A stretch of DNA of 64,000 bases from Novosphingobium sp. Fuku2-ISO-50 (GTDB lineage: Bacteria; Pseudomonadota; Alphaproteobacteria; Sphingomonadales; Sphingomonadaceae), in assembly GCF_001519055.1 (NCBI RefSeq), contig NZ_KQ954289.1, positions 62,001-126,000 of the forward strand. Direction: 5' to 3'. The first letter of the stretch is position 1. Each line of letters opens with the position of its first letter. The position numbers and the translations under genes were made by a program. The notes beneath the pieces are model-generated. The model was not told the origin of the DNA. It did no database searches and saw nothing but the letters and a program-made list of their open reading frames with translations. This document shows positions 14,884 through 24,254 of this stretch, in pieces.

Positions 14884-16431
14884 ATGACCAGCACCAAGAT
14901 CAAGCACGCGCTGCCCGTCAAGCGGGCCGAAGACTTTGCCCAGTGGTATCAGGCGGTGATCGCCGAAGCCGAGCTTGCCGAGGAATCCGGCGTGCGCGGC
15001 TGCATGGTGATCAAGCCCTGGGGCTATGGCATCTGGGAACGCATTCAAAAGTTGATGGACGAGCGGATCAAGGCCGCGGGCGTCGACAATTGCTATTTCC
15101 CGTTGTTCATCCCGCTGTCGTTTTTCGCCCGCGAGGCCGAGCATGTCGAAGGCTTTGCCAAGGAAATGGCCGTGGTCACGCACCATCGCCTGATTTCCGA
15201 TGGCGAAGGCGGGCTGATCCCCGATCCCGAGGCAAAGCTGGAAGAGCCGCTGGTCGTCCGGCCGACGTCGGAAACGGTGATCGGCGCGGCGATGGCGCGC
15301 TGGATTCAATCGTGGCGCGACCTGCCGATGCTGACCAACCAGTGGGCCAATGTCGTGCGTTGGGAAATGCGCACGCGGATGTTCCTGCGCACGAGCGAAT
15401 TTCTGTGGCAGGAAGGGCATACGGCCCATGGCGACGAAGCCGACGCGATGACCGAGACGCTGCGCGCGCTCGAAATGTACCGCAGCTTTGCCGAAGACGT
15501 GCTGGCGATGCCGGTGGTCGCCGGACCCAAGCCCGAAAACGAACGTTTCCCCGGCGCGGTCGAGACATTCTCGATCGAGGCGATGATGCAGGACGGCAAG
15601 GCGCTTCAGGCCGGCACGTCGCATTACCTCGGCACCACGTTCGCGCAGGCGGCGGGCATCCGCTATCAGGACAGGGAGGGCCAGCAGGTGCTGTGCCACA
15701 CCACCAGTTGGGGCGTATCGACGCGTCTGATCGGCGGGGTGATCATGACCCATGGCGATGACGACGGGTTGCGCACGCCGCCGCAAGTCGCGCCGCACCA
15801 GATCGTGATCCTGCCGATGCTGCGCGACAACGACGGCGATGACGCGCTGCTCGCCTATTGTGAAGCCTTGCGCTCTGCGCTCTCGGCGCAGACCGTCTAT
15901 GGCGAGCGCGTGCGCGTCCTGCTCGACAAGCGTCCGGGCAAGGCGACGGCCAAGCGCTGGGCCTGGGTCAAGAAAGGCGTGCCGCTGGTGCTGGAAATCG
16001 GCGGTCGCGATGCCGAAAACGGGCAGGTTTCGGTGCTTCGCCGCGACCGGCTGTGGCGCGAAGACGGCAAAGTCGATTTCGCCGCCATGCCGCAGGATCA
16101 GTTCCTGGCCACCGCCGCTGCCGAAATCGAGGCTTATGGCGAGGCGTTGCACAAAGAGGCGAGCGCCTGGCGCGATGCGCGGATCGAACGCGGCATCAGC
16201 GATCTGGCCGGACTGTCGGCCTATTTCGCCGAAGACAAGGCCATGCCGGGCTGGGTCGAACTCGGTTGGTCGCGTCCGACCGGCGCCGCGCTCGATGCGG
16301 TTGTCGAACAGCTCAAGGCGTTGAAGCTCACCATCCGCAACACCCCGCTCCATGCGCCCGCGCCCGGCGGGACTTGCGTGTTCACGGGGTTGCCTGCGGT
16401 CGAAACGATCCTGGTCGCGCGGTCTTATTGA
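14884..16431 (+). CDS. proS: Prolyl-tRNA synthetase, archaeal/eukaryotic-like (type 3)
   Basis: Class II synthetase charging tRNA-Pro, 515 residues. It lacks the editing insertion of the long bacterial form. It has features of the archaeal/eukaryotic type: KPWGYGIWERIQ near the start, TNQWANVVRWE, and the motif FLRTSEFLWQEGHTAHG. It ends with an extra C-terminal domain with Cys (PGGTCVFTG). Many alphaproteobacteria have a shorter bacterial ProRS instead, so an old transfer is possible. It starts at the ATG at 14884. Confidence 0.93.
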   Translation: MTSTKIKHALPVKRAEDFAQWYQAVIAEAELAEESGVRGCMVIKPWGYGIWERIQKLMDERIKAAGVDNCYFPLFIPLSFFAREAEHVEGFAKEMAVVTHHRLISDGEGGLIPDPEAKLEEPLVVRPTSETVIGAAMARWIQSWRDLPMLTNQWANVVRWEMRTRMFLRTSEFLWQEGHTAHGDEADAMTETLRALEMYRSFAEDVLAMPVVAGPKPENERFPGAVETFSIEAMMQDGKALQAGTSHYLGTTFAQAAGIRYQDREGQQVLCHTTSWGVSTRLIGGVIMTHGDDDGLRTPPQVAPHQIVILPMLRDNDGDDALLAYCEALRSALSAQTVYGERVRVLLDKRPGKATAKRWAWVKKGVPLVLEIGGRDAENGQVSVLRRDRLWREDGKVDFAAMPQDQFLATAAAEIEAYGEALHKEASAWRDARIERGISDLAGLSAYFAEDKAMPGWVELGWSRPTGAALDAVVEQLKALKLTIRNTPLHAPAPGGTCVFTGLPAVETILVARSY

Positions 16432-16483
16432 CAGACTGCCGACGGCGGCTTGCCCGCATCGGGCAGGGTGGTAGTCTGGCGCG

Positions 16484-17785
16484 ATGAGATATACCCTTTT
16501 CGCCGCTGTCCTGTTGGCCACACCCGCCTTGGCCCCCATGGCTTTGGCCGCGCCTGCCGACGACGTGTCCGAGGCGCGGCTCAAGGCGCGCGTCGAACGG
16601 CTCGCCGCCTTTGGCACGCGCCACACGCTGTCGTCGCAGACCGATCCCCGGCGCGGGATCGGCGCGGCGCGGGCCTGGGCAGAGGCGGAATTTCGCGCCG
16701 CGTGCGGCAATGCGGTCGAAGTGGTCAAGCCCGAGACCATGGTCACCGGCAGGCGCGTGCCCCAGTCGACGCGCCTGATCGATGTCGTGGCGATCCAGCG
16801 CGGCACCGAGCGCCCCGACGAAGTGGTCATCGTTCAGGGCCATATCGATTCGATGCGCAGCGATGTGATGGACCCGGTCGGCGATGCGCCGGGCGCAAAT
16901 GACGATGCTTCGGGCACGGCGCTCGTGCTCGAATCCGCACGCGTGCTGTGCCACAGCCATTTCCCCGGCACGATCGTCTATGCGGTGCTGTCCGGCGAAG
17001 AACAGGGGCTGCTTGGCGGAAAACTGCTCGCCGACTATGCCCGCGCGCAGCATTGGACCGTCAAGGCGGTGCTCAACAACGACATCGTCGGCAATTCGCG
17101 CGGGTCTGACGGGTCGGTCGACGATAGCCATGTCCGCGTCTTTTCCGAAGGACCGCGCGCCAATGCCGATGCCGCGCTGAACCATGCGCAAAGACTTTAC
17201 GGCGGGGAAAACGACAGTCCGTCGCGCAATCTGTCGCGCTTCCTTGCCGGATTGGCCGAACCCGGACTTGCCGTGCGCCAGATCTGGCGGGCCGACCGGA
17301 TGGGGCGCGGCGGCGATCATCTTCCGTTTGAAGAGGGGGGCTATCCGGCCGTGCGCCTGACGGTCGCGGTCGAAAACTACGAAGCGCAGCACCAGGATCC
17401 GCGCGTCGAGGGCGGCCATACCTATGGCGATACGCCCGACCGCATGGACTTTGCCTATCTCGCGCGGGTAACCCGGCTCAATGTCCGCGCGTTGACCGTG
17501 CTGGCGGCGGCGCCGATGCCGCCCGCCGCCGACATCAACGGCGCGGTCAAGACGTTTACCACGATCGGTTGGAAGCCCGTTCCCGGCGCGGTCAGCTATG
17601 CCATCTGGAAACGCCGCACCGACGCCCCCGCGTGGGAGGACAAAGTGGTGACGACGACCGCCAGCAGCGCGCTGCTCGACGGCGTGCGTGCCGACGACTG
17701 GTTCTTTGGCGTCAGCGCGATTGGCGCCGACGGCAGCGCCAGCCCGATCGCCTCGGCGCTGCCGGGCGGCGGATTCGGGAATTAG
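16484..17785 (+). CDS. Secreted M28 family zinc aminopeptidase
   Basis: A 433-residue metallopeptidase with a signal peptide (cleavage near ALA-APA, residue 23). Metal ligands are visible in order: His120 in QGHIDS, Asp140 in GANDDASG, catalytic/metal Glu pair in SGEEQGLLG (172-173), Asp in NNDIVGNS, and His in GGDHLPFEEGG. A C-terminal fibronectin-like part follows (residues about 350-430). It is predicted to act in the periplasm or outside the cell, releasing N-terminal residues from peptides. Confidence 0.9.
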   Translation: MRYTLFAAVLLATPALAPMALAAPADDVSEARLKARVERLAAFGTRHTLSSQTDPRRGIGAARAWAEAEFRAACGNAVEVVKPETMVTGRRVPQSTRLIDVVAIQRGTERPDEVVIVQGHIDSMRSDVMDPVGDAPGANDDASGTALVLESARVLCHSHFPGTIVYAVLSGEEQGLLGGKLLADYARAQHWTVKAVLNNDIVGNSRGSDGSVDDSHVRVFSEGPRANADAALNHAQRLYGGENDSPSRNLSRFLAGLAEPGLAVRQIWRADRMGRGGDHLPFEEGGYPAVRLTVAVENYEAQHQDPRVEGGHTYGDTPDRMDFAYLARVTRLNVRALTVLAAAPMPPAADINGAVKTFTTIGWKPVPGAVSYAIWKRRTDAPAWEDKVVTTTASSALLDGVRADDWFFGVSAIGADGSASPIASALPGGGFGN

Positions 17786-17807
17786 CAATTGACGCAGAAG
17801 GGGCATC

Positions 17808-19349
17808 ATGGGCAATCCGATCGAAACCGAGATCAAGCTCGCTGCCTCGCCATCCATGCTGGAGCATCTTCGCGGGCATCCAAAACTGGCCGGGGCCGAT
17901 GCGACCGGCACGATCATCACCACGTATTTCGATACCGCCGACCGGCGCCTCCGTCGCCGTGACGCAGCACTGCGCATCCGTGTCGGCGGCAAGGGGCGCC
18001 AGCAAACCCTGAAACTGGCCTCGCCCGGTGAATCCGCTGTTCACCGGGTAGAGTGGAATGCGCCGGTTGGTGGCGATTGCCCCGACCTTGGGGCGTTTCC
18101 GGCCCGCCCCAGAGCAACGCTCGTGCAGATGCTCAAGGGCAACAGGCTGGAGCCCATCGGCTTGACCCGAATTGCGCGCACCACGCGCCGGGTCCGGTTT
18201 GGCGGCTCGCTCATCGAGATCGCCTTCGATGAGGGCACGATTGAGGCCGGTGATTGCCGCGAAGCGGTGGGCGAAATCGAATTGGAGCTGATGGAAGGCC
18301 GGTTTGCCGATGTCATCGATCTCGTGCTCGAATTGCCGCTGGGGCCTGAGCTTGCGTGGTCGCTGGCCAGCAAGAGCAACCGGTGTCAGGGGCTTGCTTT
18401 CGGGGCGCCGCCGGCCGCGATCCTGGCCCGGCCTGTGGGATTGCGGCGAAGCATGGACGCGGCTTGCGGTTTTCAGGCCATCGCTTGGAACTGTCTCGAC
18501 CAACTGCTCGCCAATTACCCGATCGTCATCGCCTCGGGCGATCCCGAAGCGGTGCACCAGTCGCGCGTTGCTGTGCGCCGCCTGTGCGCTGCGTTCAGCC
18601 TGTTTGGCGATGTGGTGGATGATGGCGATGCAGACGTGCTGCATGCCGAAATAAAGGCGGTCGCGGCGGGACTTGCCCCTGCCCGGGATCTGCATGTCAT
18701 GTTGGGCCGGATCGAAGCGCTGGTTCGGGCCGAAGAGGCGGATGGCGCGGCATTGCTGGCGCATCTCGCCACCCGTCGCGATGCGGCAACGCAAGCGGCC
18801 AAAGCCATGCTGGCGGCGGAACCGTTTCAACGCCTGCTGTTTCGGTTTGCGGCCTGGATCGAGGGCGGCAGATGGCTGGCGCAGAAGGCGGAAACCGGCG
18901 GCAGCCTGCCGCTGGCGCCCTTTGCTGCCCGGGCGCTTTCCCGACGGCGGCGGCGCTTGCAAAAGGCGGGAGGGCCAGATGGGGGAGAGGGCGTGATCGA
19001 CATGGCAGACGCCGAGCGCCACCGATTGCGGATCTGCGTGAAAAAGCTGCGCTATGCTGCCGACTTTTTTGCGCCGCTCTTTCGCGGCACCGCGCGCGGG
19101 GGATTTGTCAAAGGACTGGCAAAGCTTCAGGACAGTCTGGGCTTGCTCAACGATATGGCTGTCGCAGTGGCCGGGCGTGACCGGCTCTTTGCCGACCTTG
19201 ATCCGATCACGGCGGCGCGCTTGGCCGCGCGCTTCGACGATGTGCTCGAAAGGCAAGGTGCGGCGCGGCGCAAGCTGCTGAAATCGGCCGAACGCGCCCT
19301 GTCGCAGGTCGTCGATGCCCCCGTATGGTGGAAAAATCCGTCAGGATGA
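17808..19349 (+). CDS. CYTH and CHAD domain protein
   Basis: A 513-residue two-domain protein. The N-terminal CYTH triphosphate-tunnel domain has the ETEIKL signature (residues 6-11) and further charged tunnel strands such as RLRRRDAALRIRVGG. The C-terminal CHAD helical domain (about 225-505) has repeated conserved His/Arg positions (VHQSRVAVRRLCAAFSLF, ERHRLRICVKKLRYAADFF). CYTH enzymes hydrolyse triphosphate-containing substrates and CHAD domains bind polyphosphate, so inorganic polyphosphate hydrolysis is likely. A GGGG Shine-Dalgarno precedes the ATG. Confidence 0.92.
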   Translation: MGNPIETEIKLAASPSMLEHLRGHPKLAGADATGTIITTYFDTADRRLRRRDAALRIRVGGKGRQQTLKLASPGESAVHRVEWNAPVGGDCPDLGAFPARPRATLVQMLKGNRLEPIGLTRIARTTRRVRFGGSLIEIAFDEGTIEAGDCREAVGEIELELMEGRFADVIDLVLELPLGPELAWSLASKSNRCQGLAFGAPPAAILARPVGLRRSMDAACGFQAIAWNCLDQLLANYPIVIASGDPEAVHQSRVAVRRLCAAFSLFGDVVDDGDADVLHAEIKAVAAGLAPARDLHVMLGRIEALVRAEEADGAALLAHLATRRDAATQAAKAMLAAEPFQRLLFRFAAWIEGGRWLAQKAETGGSLPLAPFAARALSRRRRRLQKAGGPDGGEGVIDMADAERHRLRICVKKLRYAADFFAPLFRGTARGGFVKGLAKLQDSLGLLNDMAVAVAGRDRLFADLDPITAARLAARFDDVLERQGAARRKLLKSAERALSQVVDAPVWWKNPSG

Positions 19350-19393
19350 GGTAAGTTCGCCGAATTTTCCCGTTCCGATGGCACCGGCAGGCT

Positions 19394-19441
19394 CCAATTG
19401 ATCCATCTGCCAATTGATCCATCTGCCAATTGATCCATCTG
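19394..19441. repeat. Three perfect 16-bp tandem repeats before rnr
   Basis: Unit CCAATTGATCCATCTG occurs three times without a mismatch, directly abutting the rnr leader. Copy number is likely variable by slippage. It could change spacing between the rnr promoter and start. Confidence 0.95.
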
Positions 19442-19466
19442 GTTGCAAACGGACAACAAGGCGCGC

Positions 19467-21791
19467 ATGGCCGGGACAATGGTCCACCGATATACCGAAA
19501 AACCGCCCCAGGGCATGCCCACACGCCAGCAGGTGCTCGATTTCATCGCGACAAGCGACGAGCCTGCCGGAAAGCGCGAAATCGCGCGCGCCTTTGGGCT
19601 GAAGGGCACGGAAAAGATCGCGCTCAAGGCCTTGCTCAAGGACATGGCCGAAGAAGGGCTGATCGACGGCAATCGCACCGCGTTTCATCGCATGGGCGGC
19701 GTGCCGCGCGTGACCGTGCTGCGCGTGATCGAAATCGATGACGGGGATCCGGTCGCCGTGCCCGATGCCTGGCAGCCCGACGATGCCTCGCCCGCGCCGC
19801 GTCTGCGCGTGATCGAAACGCGGGGCAAAGGCGGGCGCAGCGCGACGAAGGACGGGGCCGCCCTGCGCCCCGGAGACCGCGTTTTGGCGCGCACCGAGGA
19901 AACCGACGCGGGCTGGGTGGCCCATCCGATGAAGAAGCTGCCCGCGATGGACGATCAGGTGCTGGGTGTGGTCGAATTCGACGGCACCGGCAAAGGCTGG
20001 CTTGCGCCGGTCGACAAACGCGTGCGCCATTCGGTGCCGATTTCCGATCTGGGCGGGGCAGAGGTCGGGCAGCTCGTGCTCGCCGAGCCTGCCGGACGAT
20101 CGTCGCGCGCCGGGGTCAAGGTGACCGCCGTGCTCGGCGATCCGCTGGCGCCGCGCGCGTTCAGCCTGATCGCCATTCACAAACACGGCATTCCGTTTGT
20201 CTTTGGCCAGGAAACGCTGGACGAAGCGCAGCGCGCCGCGCGCCTGCCGCTGTCGGAAGACGCGCGCGAAGACCTCACGCATTTGCCCATCGTCGCGATC
20301 GACCCGACTGACGCGCGCGATCATGACGATGCGATCTGGGCCGAGCCCGACGGACAGGGCGGCTATCAAGCGGTCGTCGCGATTGCCGACGTCAGCTTTT
20401 ATGTACGCCCCGGCGGCGCGATCGATCGCGAAGCGCGGCGGCGCGGCAATTCGGTCTATTTCCCCGATCGCGTCGTGCCGATGCTGCCCGAAGTGCTCAG
20501 CGCGGATGTCTGCTCGCTCAAGGCCGGTGCACCGCGCGCGGCGATGGCCTGTCATCTGACGATCGATGCGCATGGCCGGATTACCGCGTTTCGCTTTACA
20601 CGGGCGCGGGTGCGCATTGCCGAAGTGATCGCCTATGAAGAAGCACAGGCGCGCATCGACGGCGGCACCGCGGCGCCGCATCTCGAACATCTGTGGGGCG
20701 CCTGGCGCTTGCTCGAACAGGCGCGCAAGGCACGCGATCCGCTCGAGCTCGAATTGCCCGAGCGCCGCGTCGTGCTCGACGAAGCGGGGCGGATTGCCGA
20801 AATCGCGCTGCGCGAACGGCTCGATGCGCATCGCGTGGTCGAAGATTTCATGATCGCGGCCAATGTCGCGGCGGCCAAGGCGCTCGAAGCCAAAGTCGCG
20901 CCCGTGGTCTATCGCATTCACGAGCCGCCGAGCCGCGAAAAGCTGATCGCGCTCAAGGATTACCTCTCGACGTTCGGGCGCAAGCTGGCGCTCGGGCAAG
21001 TGATCACGCCCGGCCTGTTCAACCGCATGTTGAAAGACGTCAGCGACGAAGCCGAAAAGGCGCTGGTCATGGAAGCGGTGTTGCGCAGCCAGACCCAGGC
21101 GTATTACGGCCCGCGCAATGCCGGGCATTTCGGGCTCGCGCTGGGCAGCTATGCGCATTTCACTTCGCCGATCCGGCGTTATTCGGATCTTCTCGTCCAT
21201 CGCGCGCTGGTCGACGGCTATCTGCTCGAACAGCCGCGCCCGCCTGCCGAAGCGGACGTGCCCGCGGCGAGCGGCCTGGCCGACCGCGATCGTGCCGACC
21301 TTGCCCGGATCAGCGAAGTGATCAGCGCCGCCGAACGCCGCGCAATGGAGGCCGAGCGCGAGACGATCGACCGCTATGTCGCGGCGTGGCTGTCGGTGCG
21401 CGTGGGCGAAGTGTTCGATACGCGGATTACCGGCGTGCAGAAATTCGGCCTGTTTGCGACGATCATCGGGCTGGGCGGCGATGGCCTGTGCCCGGTTTCG
21501 ACGCTGGGGGCCGAACGGTTCGGCTATGACGAAAAGGCGCAGCGCCTGATCGGCGAGGAGTCAGGCGAAGTCTTTGCCATCGGCATGATCCTGAAACTGC
21601 GCCTTGCCGAAGCAAACCCTTTGACCGGTGCGCTGAAATTCGAGCCGGTCGATCTCCATGCCGGGGCCAGCGCGATCGAACGACGCGGCGCGCATCTGGC
21701 GCGGACCGGCGAAGGAAGGCGCGGCGGCAACCATTTCGCGGGCAAACGCGGACGCCCCGCCAACATCCGCCATCAGGGCCGCAAGCGCTGA
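19467..21791 (+). CDS. rnr: Ribonuclease R
   Basis: 3'-5' exoribonuclease of the RNB family for structured RNA and trans-translation turnover, 774 residues. An N-terminal winged helix (TRQQVLDFIATSDEP), cold-shock domains, the RNB catalytic motif PTDARDHDDAIW with clustered Asp residues, and a C-terminal S1 domain (GEVFDTRITGVQKFGLFATI) precede a basic tail. I chose the ATG at 19467, which has AAGG at good spacing. The gene ends 10 bp from the convergent universal stress gene. Confidence 0.95.
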   Translation: MAGTMVHRYTEKPPQGMPTRQQVLDFIATSDEPAGKREIARAFGLKGTEKIALKALLKDMAEEGLIDGNRTAFHRMGGVPRVTVLRVIEIDDGDPVAVPDAWQPDDASPAPRLRVIETRGKGGRSATKDGAALRPGDRVLARTEETDAGWVAHPMKKLPAMDDQVLGVVEFDGTGKGWLAPVDKRVRHSVPISDLGGAEVGQLVLAEPAGRSSRAGVKVTAVLGDPLAPRAFSLIAIHKHGIPFVFGQETLDEAQRAARLPLSEDAREDLTHLPIVAIDPTDARDHDDAIWAEPDGQGGYQAVVAIADVSFYVRPGGAIDREARRRGNSVYFPDRVVPMLPEVLSADVCSLKAGAPRAAMACHLTIDAHGRITAFRFTRARVRIAEVIAYEEAQARIDGGTAAPHLEHLWGAWRLLEQARKARDPLELELPERRVVLDEAGRIAEIALRERLDAHRVVEDFMIAANVAAAKALEAKVAPVVYRIHEPPSREKLIALKDYLSTFGRKLALGQVITPGLFNRMLKDVSDEAEKALVMEAVLRSQTQAYYGPRNAGHFGLALGSYAHFTSPIRRYSDLLVHRALVDGYLLEQPRPPAEADVPAASGLADRDRADLARISEVISAAERRAMEAERETIDRYVAAWLSVRVGEVFDTRITGVQKFGLFATIIGLGGDGLCPVSTLGAERFGYDEKAQRLIGEESGEVFAIGMILKLRLAEANPLTGALKFEPVDLHAGASAIERRGAHLARTGEGRRGGNHFAGKRGRPANIRHQGRKR

Positions 21792-21800
21792 GTTTGCACC

Positions 21801-22298
21801 CTAGCTGACCGCATCGATCCGGGCTTCGTCCGCGCCGCCCGGCACGATCATCAACACGCAAGGCAAAGTGCCTGCCTGTGCGGCGAAATGCGTGGCAAGC
21901 GGGCCGGGCGAGGGGCCGCCGGCTGCGCCGATCACCAGCGCCGATACTTCGGGATGATCGCGCAGATAGGCGCGCACGACTTCGGGGCCGTCGCCTGTCC
22001 GCACGACGATCGTCGGCGTCAGCCCGGATTCACTGGCGAGGCTGCCGGCGGCGATTCCGGCGAGCATTTCCGCTCGGTCGCGGGCTTCTTCCTCGATAGT
22101 CGCCTGAATCGAGCCGAATGCGACGAAATCGCCCCGTGGCACGATCACGAGCAGATGGATCGCAGCCCCCGTGCGGCCTGCGCGCCGCGCGGCAAAGCGC
22201 AGCGCGCGGGCGGCTTCGGGAGTCTCGTCGACGATGACGAGATAGACCCTTCGCGTCGGGTCGTTTCCCGCTTGCGCTTGCCCGTCCTGTTGCGTCAT
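21801..22298 (-). CDS. Universal stress protein (UspA family)
   Basis: A 165-residue single-domain Usp. The ATP-binding loop appears as GAAGGPSPGPLATHF near the C-terminus, close to the G-x2-G-x9-S/T pattern of nucleotide-binding Usps; the strand RRVYLVIVDETPEA starts the fold. The ATG at 22298 has GGAG 8 nt upstream; earlier ATGs at 22304 and 22328 are possible. It is divergent from pdhC. Confidence 0.85.
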   Translation of the reverse strand: MTQQDGQAQAGNDPTRRVYLVIVDETPEAARALRFAARRAGRTGAAIHLLVIVPRGDFVAFGSIQATIEEEARDRAEMLAGIAAGSLASESGLTPTIVVRTGDGPEVVRAYLRDHPEVSALVIGAAGGPSPGPLATHFAAQAGTLPCVLMIVPGGADEARIDAVS

Positions 22299-22542
22299 CC
22301 TCATCGCTCCATCTGCTCTTTGCTTCATGGGGCCCGGATTTCACAAGCCTGGACCATTCGCATCCGCTTATCGGCTCATGCCATAATTCGTATGCGACGG
22401 GAACGCTTGGGCACTTGACCAATGGCGTGGCGATGGTGAAATAGCGGCGAACCCGAAATGGTGCCAATTTAACCTTATTGGTAATATTTCAAACATATCA
22501 ACGCCAAACTGGCAAATTTTACACCAGAACGGAAAGCTTGCC

Positions 22543-23820
22543 ATGCCGATTGCCATCAAGATGCCCGCGCTTTCGCCGACCATGGAAGAAGGTACGCTTG
22601 CCCGTTGGCTGGTGAAGGCCGGCGATACGGTCAAATCGGGCGACATTCTCGCCGAGATCGAGACCGACAAGGCGACGATGGAATTCGAAGCCATCGATGA
22701 TGGTGTGATCGTGGCGATCAATGTCCCGGAAGGGACCGAAGGCGTCAAAGTCGGTACGGTCATCGCAACGCTGGCCGGCGAAGACGAAGACGCTGGCGCT
22801 GCTCCGGCTCCGGTTGCGCCGGTTGCCGCCCCCGTCGTCGCAGCACCCGTCGTTGCGGCGCCTGCAGCTCCAGCTCCGGCGCCTGTCCCGGCACCTGGCA
22901 TTGCCAAGGGCAACCGCATTGTCGCCAGCCCGCTGGCCAAGCGGATCGCGGCTGCCAAGGGGATCGACCTTGCCGCCGTGAAGGGCAGCGGCCCCAATGG
23001 CCGTATCGTGCGTGCCGATCTCGATCGCGTGCCTGCGCCGGTTGCGGTGTCTGCGGTCGCTCCGGCAGCAGCGGTTGCGCCCGCGCCGGCCACGGCCTCC
23101 TCGGCGCCTGCCGCCGTGCCCGATTTCGGCATTCCCTTCGAAGCGGCAAAGCTCAACAATGTGCGCAAGACGATCGCGCGCCGCCTGACCGAGGCGAAGC
23201 AGACGATCCCGCATATCTATCTGACTGTCGATGTCCGCCTCGACGCGCTGCTCAAATTGCGCGCGCAGCTCAATGCAGCTCTCGAAGGGCAGGGGATCAA
23301 GCTGTCGGTCAATGACTTGTTGATCAAGGCGCTGGCCAAGGCGCTGGTGCAAGTGCCCAAGTGCAATGTCAGCTTTGCCGGTGACGAATTGCGCAGTTTC
23401 AAGCGCGCCGACATCTCGGTGGCGGTCGCCGCGCCTTCGGGCCTGATTACGCCGATCATTGTCGATGCCGGCGCCAAGTCGGTCTCGGCCATCGCCAGCG
23501 AAATGAAGACGCTGGCGGGCAAGGCGCGCGATGGCAAGCTGCAGCCGCACGAATATCAGGGCGGAACGGCCAGCCTGTCGAATCTGGGCATGTTTGGCAT
23601 CAAGCAGTTCGAAGCGGTGATCAACCCGCCGCAAGGGATGATCCTGGCCATCGGTGCGGGCGAACAGCGACCCTTTGTGGTCGACGGCGCGCTGGCCATT
23701 GCCACGGTCATGTCCGCCACCGGCAGCTTTGACCATCGCGCCATCGACGGCGCGGACGGCGCCGCCTTGATGCAGGCGTTCAAGACGCTGGTCGAAAATC
23801 CGCTGGCGCTTGTCGCATGA
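22543..23820 (+). CDS. pdhC: Pyruvate dehydrogenase E2, dihydrolipoamide acetyltransferase
   Basis: Core acyltransferase of the pyruvate dehydrogenase complex, 425 residues. One lipoyl domain has the lipoylated Lys in ETDKATMEF (about residue 43). An Ala/Pro-rich hinge (about 85-120) leads to the E1/E3-binding domain ([20 protein letters not shown]) and then the catalytic domain with the active-site motif [18 protein letters not shown] precedes the ATG. It overlaps the next gene by 4 bp. The E1 genes are not in the window. Confidence 0.96.
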   Translation: MPIAIKMPALSPTMEEGTLARWLVKAGDTVKSGDILAEIETDKATMEFEAIDDGVIVAINVPEGTEGVKVGTVIATLAGEDEDAGAAPAPVAPVAAPVVAAPVVAAPAAPAPAPVPAPGIAKGNRIVASPLAKRIAAAKGIDLAAVKGSGPNGRIVRADLDRVPAPVAVSAVAPAAAVAPAPATASSAPAAVPDFGIPFEAAKLNNVRKTIARRLTEAKQTIPHIYLTVDVRLDALLKLRAQLNAALEGQGIKLSVNDLLIKALAKALVQVPKCNVSFAGDELRSFKRADISVAVAAPSGLITPIIVDAGAKSVSAIASEMKTLAGKARDGKLQPHEYQGGTASLSNLGMFGIKQFEAVINPPQGMILAIGAGEQRPFVVDGALAIATVMSATGSFDHRAIDGADGAALMQAFKTLVENPLALVA

Positions 23821-24254
23821 GCGATTCTGCCGAGCCCGTCTATCCGATCGGCGAACCGGCGATCCGCATCACGGCCATGCCTGCCGACGCCAACCCGGCC
23901 GGCGACATCTTTGGCGGATGGCTGATGGCGCAGATGGACATGGGGGCGGGGATCATCGCCGCGCGTCATTGCCATGGTCGCGCCGCGACGATCGCGGTGG
24001 AAGGCATGAAATTTCATCACCCGGTGCACATCGGCGACGAAGTTTCGGTCTATGCCACGCTGATCTCGGTCGGCCGCACCTCTATGGTGATCGATGTTGA
24101 ATCATGGCGCCGTGCGCGCACTGGTGACGAGCGCGAGCGCGTGACCCAGGCGCGCTTCATATTCGTGGCGATCGATGAAGATCGCCGCCCCAGGTCGGTC
24201 CCCCCCCTCCCGCAAATCCGGCCGGACACCAATCAAGGAGCAGAGCGTGGCTGA
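23817..24254 (+). CDS. Acyl-CoA thioesterase (YciA-like hotdog)
   Basis: A 145-residue single hotdog-fold thioesterase with the YciA-type motif [22 protein letters not shown] carrying the catalytic Asp region, and [15 protein letters not shown]. It would hydrolyse acyl-CoA thioesters. It is wedged between the E2 and E3 genes of pyruvate dehydrogenase with overlaps on both sides (4 bp with pdhC, 8 bp with lpdA), so it is co-translated with the complex. Confidence 0.9.
   Translation: MSDSAEPVYPIGEPAIRITAMPADANPAGDIFGGWLMAQMDMGAGIIAARHCHGRAATIAVEGMKFHHPVHIGDEVSVYATLISVGRTSMVIDVESWRRARTGDERERVTQARFIFVAIDEDRRPRSVPPLPQIRPDTNQGAERG

Noticed and set aside
14767..16830. 687-codon minus-strand frame across proS
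   Set aside because: Shadow; composition typical of antisense reading and no domain.
16382..19256. Minus-strand frames over the M28 and CYTH-CHAD genes
   Set aside because: Both opposite genes have full catalytic motifs; these frames have none.
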